Positions 1 to 6,263 of a DNA stretch of 6,318 bases are shown one piece after another. The stretch's first letter is position 1. Every line of letters starts with the position of its first letter. A model generated the notes under the pieces. It did not search any database. It saw only the letters and a program-made list of their open reading frames with translations, and was not told the DNA's origin. Where the stretch lies: the NCBI GenBank assembly GCA_002391385.1, contig DGEY01000102.1, positions 1 through 6,318 on the forward strand. The letters run 5' to 3'. A program made the translations under genes and the position numbers. The stretch comes from Firmicutes bacterium UBA3914 (GTDB taxonomy: Bacteria > Bacillota > Limnochordia > Darwinibacteriales > Darwinibacteriaceae).

Positions 1-456
1 GATAAGAGACAGCCCCAAGAACGCTTTGAGCAGCGGCTTCAGCGCAGCAAACCTGTGTTGGAGGCTTTCTTGGCATGGCTTGAAAAGACCAGCGCAGAAT
101 GTGTCCAGCAGAGCGACTTAGGGAAGGCTGTTTCCTACTGCCTCAAGCACTGGAAAGAGCTCAACAACTTCCTTCTGGATGGACGGCTGGAGCTCAGCAA
201 CAACAGAGCAGAACGTTCCATCAAGCCGTTTGTGATCGGGCGGAAGAACTTCCTGTTCTGCATCACCCCGCGGGGAGCCAGGGCCAGTGCCACAACCTAC
301 AGCGTCGTTGAATCGGCCAAAGAGAACGGCCTGAAGTCATTCGAGTACCTGAAGTACTTGTTCACGGAACTGCCCAACGCCACGGCCAAAGATCTGGACG
401 AGTTCTTACCTTGGTCAGAAACCATACCGGATTACTGCCGCACAACCCGGAAATGA
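1..456 (+). CDS. IS66 family transposase, C-terminal part (5' truncated by window edge)
   Basis: This is the last 151 residues of the DDE transposase that cuts and joins the ends of the insertion sequence. Frame 1 is open from the first base, so the gene starts outside the window; an internal GTG at 55 is not a credible start. The segment around residues 64-86 (LSNNRAERSIKPFVIGRKNF) is the hallmark IS66 block holding the final catalytic glutamate, here probably E71, with the following R72, K75, R81 and K82. The PRGARASATTYSVVESAKENGL stretch leads into the IS66 C-terminal domain, which ends in the typical LPWSE...YCR tail. Full IS66 transposases run to about 500 residues, so under a third is visible. 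No frameshift or internal stop appears in this part, so the gene may be intact. Whether it is active depends on the unseen two earlier acidic residues. Confidence 0.95.
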   Translation, partial: DKRQPQERFEQRLQRSKPVLEAFLAWLEKTSAECVQQSDLGKAVSYCLKHWKELNNFLLDGRLELSNNRAERSIKPFVIGRKNFLFCITPRGARASATTYSVVESAKENGLKSFEYLKYLFTELPNATAKDLDEFLPWSETIPDYCRTTRK

Positions 457-464
457 CCCTAAAC

Positions 465-492
465 CTCTCCCATTACAGGGTAGAAGCTTTTT
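465..492 (+). terminator. possible weak Rho-independent terminator after the transposase
   Basis: CTCTCCC at 465-471 can pair with GGGtAGAaG at 478-486, giving a seven-pair stem with two single-base bulges and a six-base ATTACA loop. A T-run (488-492) follows after one base, and the downstream sequence stays T-rich. It lies 9 bases past the transposase stop codon in the right orientation. The bulges make the stem weak; I did not compute its energy. Confidence 0.4.
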
Positions 493-555
493 GTTCCTTT
501 CACCCCACCCCAGGCCTGTAGGATCCTCAGAACGTTTACCATCTTAAGCCTTTTG

Positions 556-582
556 TCACGGTACGGTCGCTTTAACGCTTAC
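556..582 (-). repeat. right terminal inverted repeat of the IS66 element
   Basis: Read on the - strand from 582 inward the sequence is GTAAGCGTTAAAGCGACCGT and continues into ACCGTGA. The GTAAGCG tip fits IS66-family ends. The inner limit at about 556 is a guess because the left copy is outside the window. A related sub-terminal copy, AACGTTTACC at 531-540, matches AACGCTTACG at 574-583 in 8 of 10 positions and may be a second transposase contact site. Confidence 0.65.
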
Positions 583-590
583 GGAGGATC
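583..590. repeat. predicted 8-base target site duplication, right copy
   Basis: GGAGGATC directly abuts the inferred insertion sequence end. IS66-family elements duplicate 8 bases on insertion. The partner copy would lie outside the window, so this is a prediction from the boundary, not an observed pair. The same 8-mer also occurs by chance inside yhaN (2330-2337) and upstream of yhaO (5488-5495), so identity alone is weak proof. Confidence 0.35.
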
Positions 591-614
591 GACCTCGCCT
601 TCCCCTGTCGCGGT

Positions 615-3600
615 TTACCCCAGCACGGCCGAGGGCACTGAAGGCTCAACGGGCTCCACCTCTGCTGCGTCGCCACCCAAAAGGTACAGGGCCAAGTCCT
701 CTGGAGCCAGCTCCTGCTGGGCCAGCTCCACGAGGCGCAGGTGGTGGGTGAACATGATCACCTGCGTCTTGCGCCCCAGCTCCGCCAAGGTGCGCAGGGC
801 CGCGGCGGCGCGGCGATCGTCGAAATTGATGAGCACATCATCCAGGATCAGGGGCAGGGGTTCTTTGGCCTCCAGGTAGCGTTCAATGCTGGCCAGGCGC
901 AGAGCCAGATAGAGCTGATCCTGGGTGCCATCGCTCATCCCCTGGACCCCCACCAGTTCGCCGGCGCGCTCTCCTTTGATCACCAGCTTGTCCCGGTCGT
1001 CGTAGTCCACCGCGAGGCTCTGGAAACTGCCGGCGGTAAGCTCTTTAAAGATCTCGCCGGCCCGCTTCAGTACCGGGTTTTGGTGCTCCTGCCCGTAGCG
1101 GTCCACAGCCCTGTGCAAAATAGCTGCGGCTAGTCTCAACTGAACATAGCGCTCCACTGCCCCAGCTAAGCGGGCCAAGGTATCCTGGGCCTGCGCGGCC
1201 GCTTCCACCGCGGCTAGACTTGTGCCCTGGACCTTCTCCTTGTACTCCTTCTCCGTGACGCCGAAGGCCCGGTTTAAGGCCTCCTGCTGTGCTTCCAGCT
1301 CTTCCAGTTCCCTGCCGAGTTGGGCCAGCTCACCAGGGAGGCTGTCCACCTCCACCAGCTCCGCTTCCGCCTGCAGTTCCTCCAGGGATAGTCCATCTCC
1401 GGTGCTGAGCAGCTGTTCTTCCAGCTCCTTGATTTTCTGGCGCAGCTCTTCCGCTTCCCGGTGCTGCGCAAGCAGCTGCTCCAGCTCCTCCCGGGTGGTG
1501 CACTGGGCCGTGGCCATAAGCTCCGCCAGCCTCTGTTCGCTTTGGGCCGCGTGCTCCTGCAGCTCCCTCAAGTTCCTTTGGGCCCGTTCCAGCTGCTTGA
1601 GGACTTCTTCTTTGGCGGATTGGTTTTGCTGGGCAGCCTGCACCCTTTTCATGAGCTCCCGGACCGCCAGGGGAATGCTCTCCAGAGGCAGATCTAAAGC
1701 GCACTGGTGTGCCACCTGCTGCACTTTTGCTTCGTAGGCCTCTTTGAACTTGCGCTGCTGGTCCCGGCGCCGCTCAGCTTCCCGGAGCTGGTCCAAAAGC
1801 TCGAAGAGCTGCTGCAAAGCCGCGACATAGCGCTTTGCGACCTGTACGGTTGTGCTGGCGGGAAGAGCCAGCTGCTCCATGGCTTCGGCCCAGCGGCTGG
1901 ACCAAGCCTGTTCTTTCTCCTGGGCAGCCTTTAGGGTCTCTTGATCTCTGCTCAGTGCCGCCTGCTGGTCGCTGAGGGCCTGCTGCAAACTGGTCTGCTC
2001 TCCCCAGCGCCTTTGGGCTTCTGCAAGGATGAAGTTGGCCCGCTCCAGGAGTTCCGGAAGGCTGCCCTGGTCAGCTGCGCCCAGTTGCTGGAGGGCCGCT
2101 CCCAGCTTGGTCTTAAAGCCTTCCACATCTTCCTTAAGCCGCTTCGCTTTAATTCTGCCCTGCTGCAGCTGGGCAAAGCCGTCAACTAGCCTTGCAGCCT
2201 CTTCCAGCCACTGTTTCATCGCGGCAGGGTGCAGAGACTCCAGCGCAAGGCCAGCCCAAATCTCCAGCCAGCGCCGCTCGAAGTCCTCTTCCCGGGCCTG
2301 CAGCTCCTGCTGGGCCCGCTGCTTGTTCTGGAGGATCTGGACGGCGCTTTCCAGCTTTACTTCCAGGCTCTGCAGCTGGGCCACCCGGTCCGCTTCCCGC
2401 CGCAGTTCGTCCGCGATGCGGTCCGCCTGACTTACGCTTGCTTCATAGGCTTCCGCCAGGGGTTGGTCCGGGGAAAACTCCTTTTCCTTCTCCCGATCGG
2501 GCTGCCCCTCCAGCCAAGCTCTGCGCACCAGCTGCCAGCCGTAATCTCGGCGTTCCCTGGCGTTAAGCAGGTCCTCTTCCGCAGGGACAGCTCCCCGGGT
2601 CTGCTGCAGTTTGATCTGGAGCTGGTACCCGGAGATCTCCTCTTCCAGCTGCCTGATTTCCTTCCCCAGGGCGTCCCGCTCTGCTTTGAGCTCCTGGTAC
2701 TCCTGGTGAAAGCTCTCCACGGTGGCCGCCGGGGGCAGTTTGGCCTGGGCCAGTTCTGGCAGGGTCCCGCCCCACAGGGCGAGCCTACTCAGCTGACCTT
2801 GGAGCAGCTGCTCCTGTTCCTCCAGAGCCAGCAGCTGGTCTTTGTACTGCTCTTCCAGATTGCCTTTGGCCTGAATCTCCTTCACCAGGCGCTGCAGTTC
2901 GGTGGTATCCTGGACCGGCCCGAAGGCGTCCAGCTTCCCTTTGGTCCGCTCCAGCTCTCCGCGGCGCAGCTCCACTGCTTCCCGGGCCTTGGTAAGCTCT
3001 TTTTGGATCTCACCGTACTCCTCAGCTAAATCCTCCACCAAGGCGATGGCAGTGAGGGGCCGGCGATACTGTTCGGCCTCTTTCAGGTCTGCGGCCCTGG
3101 GCTGCAGCTCTTTCAGCCGGGAGAGGGCCCCCTGCCTGGCCTCGGCAATCTCCAGTTCCACTTGGGGCAGGGCATCCACCCACTCCTGGTATTTCCCCAG
3201 CCCGCTGAAAAGGTCAGCCACCGTTTCCCCTTGGGCCAAGAGTTCTTCAGGAATGTCCAGTTCTGCTAGCTGAGCTTCCAGCTCCCGGATCTGGCCCTCT
3301 ACGGTCTTCTCTTGCTGCTCTGCGCTGTGCAGCTGGGTAGTGAGGTCCTGATAGAGCTGGGCGCTGCCCGCGGGCAGAGAAGGCAATGGGCCAAGCTGCC
3401 TCAGCCGCTCCTTTTGGGCGCGCCCTTGGGTGAGCAGGGGCTTGGTGCGCTGGATGCGCTGGAGCTTGGCCTGTCTGCTGCGGGCTTCCTTGATCCGGCG
3501 GGCGAGCTCCGCCAGCTCTTCCTGTTCCTGTTGGTACCTTGCTTCTAGCTCCTCAAACGCCTGCGCGGAAAGGCCCACGGCCTCCGCGGCCTTTTTCTGC

Positions 3601-4169
3601 TCCTTGTAGGCGCTCATCAGCTGGTTCACCGCGGGATTCTGGCCCTGGGGCAGATAGAGGCTCCTGGCCTTCTCTTCTAATTCCTGGAAGGTCTCCCGGA
3701 GATGGCGCAGGCCCGAAGCGGCCTCGAAAAGGCTCTGGCTGAATTCCCCGCCCGATTCCAGAAGACGCTGGCCCCCTTCCCTCAGGCGCAGGTGGTCAAG
3801 GCCGAACATGTCCTCAAACTCAGGCCGCCTCAGGCCGGCCAGATAGGAAGCGAGCAGATCATCGGGTAGGGTGTTTCCATCCAGATCCGAGATGGTGTTC
3901 TTGTTCCCTTTGCGGCGGATAAAGGCCAGCTCCTGCCCATCGGCCAGCTGCAGACCCATGACAATGCGCAAGCTCGCGGGTTTGTGCTGGAACGCGTGGG
4001 GAGATATCCGGGGGATGCCGAACAAAGCATCACCGATGGCAGTGAGCAGGGTGCTCTTCCCCGCCTCGTTGGGTCCGTAAATTAGGTGCAGCCCCCGCTC
4101 GGGGGCGAAGCTAACGGCCTGCTCAGTGAAGATGCCGAAGGCAGGCAGGCGGAGATACCTAATCCTCAT
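615..4169 (-). CDS. yhaN: YhaN/SbcC-like coiled-coil ATPase (AAA/ABC type), partner of the YhaO nuclease
   Basis: A Rad50/SbcC-class ATPase of 1184 residues, expected in the cytoplasm to bind DNA and drive the YhaO nuclease. The head is split between both ends. The N-terminal half has Walker A GPNEAGKST at 32-40 and YhaN-typical blocks at 119-160 (FEDMFGLDHLRLREGG) and 173-181 (LPQGQNPAV). The C-terminal half has signature MSDGTQDQ at 1078-1085, Walker B PLILDD with D1110/D1111, and a THH switch at 1141-1143. Between them, about 185-1010 is almost all E/Q/K/R/L/A-rich coiled coil, broken by a conserved-looking RRDYGWQLVRRAW segment at 540-552. Only two cysteines occur (C823, C890) and there is no CxxC zinc hook, unlike Rad50 or E. 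coli SbcC. It is about 220 residues longer than B. subtilis YhaN as I recall it (963). The ATG is preceded by a strong ribosome binding site and overlaps the end of yhaO by 11 bases. Function by homology; partner by adjacency. Confidence 0.93.
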   Translation of the reverse strand: MRIRYLRLPAFGIFTEQAVSFAPERGLHLIYGPNEAGKSTLLTAIGDALFGIPRISPHAFQHKPASLRIVMGLQLADGQELAFIRRKGNKNTISDLDGNTLPDDLLASYLAGLRRPEFEDMFGLDHLRLREGGQRLLESGGEFSQSLFEAASGLRHLRETFQELEEKARSLYLPQGQNPAVNQLMSAYKEQKKAAEAVGLSAQAFEELEARYQQEQEELAELARRIKEARSRQAKLQRIQRTKPLLTQGRAQKERLRQLGPLPSLPAGSAQLYQDLTTQLHSAEQQEKTVEGQIRELEAQLAELDIPEELLAQGETVADLFSGLGKYQEWVDALPQVELEIAEARQGALSRLKELQPRAADLKEAEQYRRPLTAIALVEDLAEEYGEIQKELTKAREAVELRRGELERTKGKLDAFGPVQDTTELQRLVKEIQAKGNLEEQYKDQLLALEEQEQLLQGQLSRLALWGGTLPELAQAKLPPAATVESFHQEYQELKAERDALGKEIRQLEEEISGYQLQIKLQQTRGAVPAEEDLLNARERRDYGWQLVRRAWLEGQPDREKEKEFSPDQPLAEAYEASVSQADRIADELRREADRVAQLQSLEVKLESAVQILQNKQRAQQELQAREEDFERRWLEIWAGLALESLHPAAMKQWLEEAARLVDGFAQLQQGRIKAKRLKEDVEGFKTKLGAALQQLGAADQGSLPELLERANFILAEAQRRWGEQTSLQQALSDQQAALSRDQETLKAAQEKEQAWSSRWAEAMEQLALPASTTVQVAKRYVAALQQLFELLDQLREAERRRDQQRKFKEAYEAKVQQVAHQCALDLPLESIPLAVRELMKRVQAAQQNQSAKEEVLKQLERAQRNLRELQEHAAQSEQRLAELMATAQCTTREELEQLLAQHREAEELRQKIKELEEQLLSTGDGLSLEELQAEAELVEVDSLPGELAQLGRELEELEAQQEALNRAFGVTEKEYKEKVQGTSLAAVEAAAQAQDTLARLAGAVERYVQLRLAAAILHRAVDRYGQEHQNPVLKRAGEIFKELTAGSFQSLAVDYDDRDKLVIKGERAGELVGVQGMSDGTQDQLYLALRLASIERYLEAKEPLPLILDDVLINFDDRRAAAALRTLAELGRKTQVIMFTHHLRLVELAQQELAPEDLALYLLGGDAAEVEPVEPSVPSAVLG

Positions 4170-5433
4170 GGGTGCTCACCTCCCGAGCGGTCAGTTTCAC
4201 CTGCGCCAGGTCCTTAGCCGCAGCTAGGAGCTCTTCAAACACCGCTGAGTTCTCCCAGTTGAGGTCGGGATGGTTGGCGAAGAGCTCATGGGGCAGCTTG
4301 GCCTTGAGCGCCGCCAGCTCCTGCTTGAGTTCAGCCAGGAATTCGGCGTCTTGGCCCAGCTCCCTGAAGTACTTCTCCAAAAAGCCCCGGGGCAGTTCCT
4401 CAGGCAGGGGCCCCCCTGCCGAGCTGGGGCTGGTCGTACGCAGCTTCACCTTCTCCAGCCAGCCTTGGCGGAAGGAAGTGTCCAGCACGGTGGCGCGGAT
4501 CTGGTTTGCCCACTCCTCCCTCTGGCCCACAAGCTCCCCGTGGGCCGGGGTGCTTCCGGTGAGCTCAAAGCGGAAGACCACGGGCCGCCCCTCGGCCGCT
4601 TCCATTTCTTGGAGGACAAGCCCGTGGATCCGCTCCAGCACTTCTTCTGGAGTGCGGAAACCGGTGCAGTCCACCCGGCAGCGGGACCAGCGCAGCACAT
4701 CCAGGCGGCGCTCTTCCACAGTGAGGATCTGGCCGTGGTCAAAGGTGACAAGGGTGCAGCCTTTCGGCCCCCCTTCGTTGATGTGCCTTCCCTGGAGGTT
4801 ACCGGGGAAGACAACCCAGGGGCTGCCCCGCTGAACTTCTTCCCGCCCATGTACATGTCCCAAGGCCCAGTAGTCGTAGCCCTTGTTGACAAGCTCCTGG
4901 GGGGAGCAGGGCGCGTAGGGCTCATGGCCTTCCCTGCCATCTAAGGCGGTATGCAGCAGCCCGATGTTAAGCAGGCCCTGCTCAGGGTCTGGATAGGCCC
5001 GGGCCAGGTTCTCGGTGACCTGGCGGGTCGGGTAGCTCTGCCCGTGGATGGCGACGCCTAAATGTTCGATCAGCTTAGTCTCGGGCCTTTGGTGATCGAA
5101 GGTATGTACATTGCCCGGTAACGGGAGGCTGCGGGTGATCACGCTTTGGGCATCGTGGTTACCCCGGACAATGAACACCGGGATGCCCGCCTCCCGCAGT
5201 TTGTTCATACAGCTAACTAAGTACAGACCGGTGTTGTAATCCCGCCAGTCTCCGTCATAGAGATCGCCGGCGATGAGCAGGAAATCCACCTGTTCCTCCA
5301 GGGCCAGCTGGATCAGGTTGTCGAACGCCTGGCGGGTTGCGTTTTTGACCTGGTCCGGCGCGCCTTCGTAGCGCTCCAGGCCCCGCAGGGGACTGTCTAG
5401 ATGGATATCGGCGGCGTGGATGAACTTGCCCAA
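4159..5433 (-). CDS. yhaO: YhaO/SbcD-like metallophosphoesterase DNA exonuclease
   Basis: A 424-residue calcineurin-type metallophosphoesterase of the Mre11/SbcD/YhaO group, expected to be the nuclease subunit working with the downstream ATPase in DNA end processing. All metal-binding motifs are present in order: D9-x-H11 in AADIHLDSP, GDLYD with D57, GNHD with N92 and H93, H161 in GLLHT, and GHVHG with H193 and H195. The FPGNLQGRHINEGGPKG block at 209-225 is characteristic of YhaO. Residues from about 245 form the C-terminal part, which in this family caps the active site and contacts the ATPase. Length is close to B. subtilis YhaO (about 408). The start is TTG, chosen because an AGGAGG sits seven bases upstream and translation from there gives the standard N-terminus; the next methionine (M76) would lose the first two motifs. 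It is separated from the upstream AlkD-like gene by 140 bases and overlaps yhaN by 11. Motifs seen directly; role inferred from the family. Confidence 0.95.
   Translation of the reverse strand: MGKFIHAADIHLDSPLRGLERYEGAPDQVKNATRQAFDNLIQLALEEQVDFLLIAGDLYDGDWRDYNTGLYLVSCMNKLREAGIPVFIVRGNHDAQSVITRSLPLPGNVHTFDHQRPETKLIEHLGVAIHGQSYPTRQVTENLARAYPDPEQGLLNIGLLHTALDGREGHEPYAPCSPQELVNKGYDYWALGHVHGREEVQRGSPWVVFPGNLQGRHINEGGPKGCTLVTFDHGQILTVEERRLDVLRWSRCRVDCTGFRTPEEVLERIHGLVLQEMEAAEGRPVVFRFELTGSTPAHGELVGQREEWANQIRATVLDTSFRQGWLEKVKLRTTSPSSAGGPLPEELPRGFLEKYFRELGQDAEFLAELKQELAALKAKLPHELFANHPDLNWENSAVFEELLAAAKDLAQVKLTAREVSTHED
4176..4183 (-). promoter_or_regulatory. ribosome binding site of yhaN
   Basis: GGAGGTGA on the - strand, six bases before the yhaN ATG, is a near-perfect anti-16S match. 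It lies inside the last codons of yhaO, so yhaN can recruit ribosomes itself as well as receive those ending at the yhaO TAG (4161-4159). It fixes the yhaN start. Confidence 0.85.
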
Positions 5434-5437
5434 GGAC

Positions 5438-5448
5438 TCTCCTCCTCT
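5438..5448 (-). promoter_or_regulatory. ribosome binding site deciding the TTG start of yhaO
   Basis: AGAGGAGGAGA on the - strand, with the AGGAGG core at 5446-5441, lies seven bases before TTG at 5433-5431. No ATG or GTG in the same frame is better placed, so this site supports the rare start codon. Confidence 0.8.
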
Positions 5449-5553
5449 GTGCAGGTAAAAGGGTATGGCAAATAATTCTGGAAATTTGGAGGATCTCCTG
5501 CTGGAAAAAGGGGACTGAACGCGGCCACCCAGACACGGTGCCCTGGCGCGCTG

Positions 5554-5568
5554 CCCCCGTCAAGGGGG
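5554..5568 (-). other. GC hairpin after the AlkD-like gene
   Basis: CCCCC-TTGAC-GGGGG on the - strand is a perfect five-pair stem with a five-base loop, starting 5 bases past the stop codon of the AlkD-like gene. No T-run follows, so it is not a standard intrinsic terminator. It could stabilise the 3' end of the upstream message or pause RNA polymerase. The stem is seen directly; any role is a guess. Confidence 0.4.
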
Positions 5569-5573
5569 TAACC

Positions 5574-6242
5574 CTACTGCATCAGGATTCTTCGCCTCTC
5601 CTCACCGAGTTTCTCCAGGGCACAGCGGAAGGCAACCCGGGGCATAACTGCCCTGTGCTTTCGGAGATAGGTAAAGACCAGATCCGGTTCCTTAGCGGAC
5701 AGCTCTTTGAGCATCCAGCCATAGCCCTGGCGGACTAGGTCGTGTTCGTCCTGCATCAGCAGGTCAGCCACCTGGAGGGGGTCTGTCTCCATGTATTTGC
5801 CCCGCCTGATGGAGGGGATGAGCACAACCGCGGCGGCGCGGCGCAGCCAAAACTCCCGCCGTTCGGTCCATAGGAGGGTTTTTCTGGAGAGCTCTGGATA
5901 CTGGCAGATCAGTTCCCCAAAGGCATGGGTGCAGAAATCGTCGCAGTCGCCCCAGCCCCGCACATACTCTTCCAGCCAGCGCTGGAAAACGGCAAAGTCC
6001 GCCTGATTGTACTGTCTGCGCACCCGGTAGGCAAAATCAAAGGCGATCACCTTCATGGGCCAGCTGCGCTGCTCTAAGAGCTCTTCGCAGAGGGAAAACA
6101 CATGGTCCTTGGACCTGTCCCCCAGGCTGCGAAAGGCCTGGGAGGCGATCTTGCGGACATCGCCGGTTTTGATGTGGGCCCCGGAGGACGTCCAGCTTAC
6201 CCGTTCCAGTTCTGCCTTGATCCGGGAAACCAGATTATCCAT
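5574..6242 (-). CDS. AlkD-like DNA alkylation repair protein (HEAT-like repeat DNA glycosylase family)
   Basis: A 222-residue, all-helical protein matching the AlkD/DNA alkylation repair family, whose founding member AlkD of Bacillus cereus removes N3- and N7-alkylated purines without flipping the base. Family marks include W97-GDC-D101 followed by DFCTHAFGE; the W to D spacing of four equals that of W109/D113 in B. cereus AlkD. Next come FWLRRAAAVVLI with R134/R135 (compare R148) and DLVRQGYGWMLKE with W176 (compare W187). These pairings are by eye. The WxxCD form places it in a subgroup distinct from classic AlkD, so substrate range is uncertain. Length is close to the usual 220-240. The ATG is secure: an in-frame TAA lies one codon upstream, and GGAGGG sits ten bases before it. 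The preceding gene ends 21 bases upstream, suggesting one transcript. Catalytic activity is inferred, not shown. Confidence 0.85.
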   Translation of the reverse strand: MDNLVSRIKAELERVSWTSSGAHIKTGDVRKIASQAFRSLGDRSKDHVFSLCEELLEQRSWPMKVIAFDFAYRVRRQYNQADFAVFQRWLEEYVRGWGDCDDFCTHAFGELICQYPELSRKTLLWTERREFWLRRAAAVVLIPSIRRGKYMETDPLQVADLLMQDEHDLVRQGYGWMLKELSAKEPDLVFTYLRKHRAVMPRVAFRCALEKLGEERRRILMQ

Positions 6243-6252
6243 GGCTTAACCG

Positions 6253-6258
6253 CCCTCC
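6253..6258 (-). promoter_or_regulatory. ribosome binding site of the AlkD-like gene
   Basis: GGAGGG on the - strand, ten bases before the ATG at 6242. The spacing is slightly long, but no other purine-rich site is closer. It lies in the 21-base space after the upstream stop codon. Confidence 0.55.
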
Positions 6259-6263
6259 GGGTT

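Larger units (their letters stand above)
1..582 (+). mobile_element. IS66-family insertion sequence, right-hand part
   Basis: Only the right end of the element lies in the window. It holds the 3' part of the transposase gene, about 100 bases of non-coding tail, and a terminal repeat ending at 582. Read inward from 582 on the - strand, the end begins GTAAGCG, matching the GTAA(GCG) tips I know for IS66-family elements. IS66 elements usually make 8-base target duplications, so GGAGGATC at 583-590 should also be found just outside the unseen left end. The accessory genes tnpA and tnpB, common in this family, would lie left of the window. The element looks less GC-rich than the neighbouring repair genes, consistent with separate origin. 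The family assignment is firm from the protein; the exact boundary is an inference from the repeat. Confidence 0.85.
5434..5573 (-). other. gap between the AlkD-like gene and yhaO: leader and possible promoter region
   Basis: This 140-base stretch has no convincing coding sequence. Read on the - strand it begins with a GC-rich half holding a small hairpin (5554-5568), then CCCC followed by five T (5513-5505), then an unusually AT-rich patch (about 5490-5457, AAATTTCCAGAATTATTT and onward) before the ribosome binding site. The AT-rich patch is the best place for a yhaO promoter, but I could not find a -35/-10 pair with good spacing. A TTGACG at 5563-5558 lies in the hairpin and has no -10 match 17 bases on. 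Confidence 0.4.

Noticed and set aside
1330..1704. - strand frames inside yhaN (1330-1704, 1952-2185, 2563-2775) as nested genes
   Set aside because: They are out-of-frame readings of the coiled-coil region, rich in Gly/Ala/Pro/Arg, without motifs or convincing ribosome binding sites.
2229..3029. Long + strand open frame (266 codons) opposite yhaN
   Set aside because: It is an antisense shadow of the E/Q/L-rich coiled coil in GC-rich DNA. Its translation is low-complexity L/F/P/Q-rich with no family motif, and several other shadows of the same kind lie along yhaN.
4172..4944. + strand open frames opposite yhaO (220 and 224 codons)
   Set aside because: They are fully antisense to the strongly supported yhaO and have no recognisable domain.
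615..5433. Reading the nuclease-ATPase pair as a new phage-defence system
   Set aside because: The YhaO-specific FPGNLQGRHINEGGPKG block and the YhaN-specific blocks match a known housekeeping pair, and no other defence-type gene is in the window.
583..5495. GGAGGATC present at 583, 2330 and 5488, as if a dispersed repeat
   Set aside because: No similarity extends beyond the eight bases, and such an 8-mer is expected by chance in GC-rich, GGAG-rich DNA. Only the copy at 583 has a structural reason to matter.
5255..5563. - strand open frame of 102 codons overlapping the start of yhaO
   Set aside because: It overlaps the 5' end of yhaO out of frame, its translation becomes Arg/Pro/Gly-rich where it overlaps, and yhaO has clear motifs and its own ribosome binding site.
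5558..5563. TTGACG as a -35 box for yhaO
   Set aside because: No -10-like hexamer lies 16-18 bases downstream on the - strand, and the bases are inside a hairpin.
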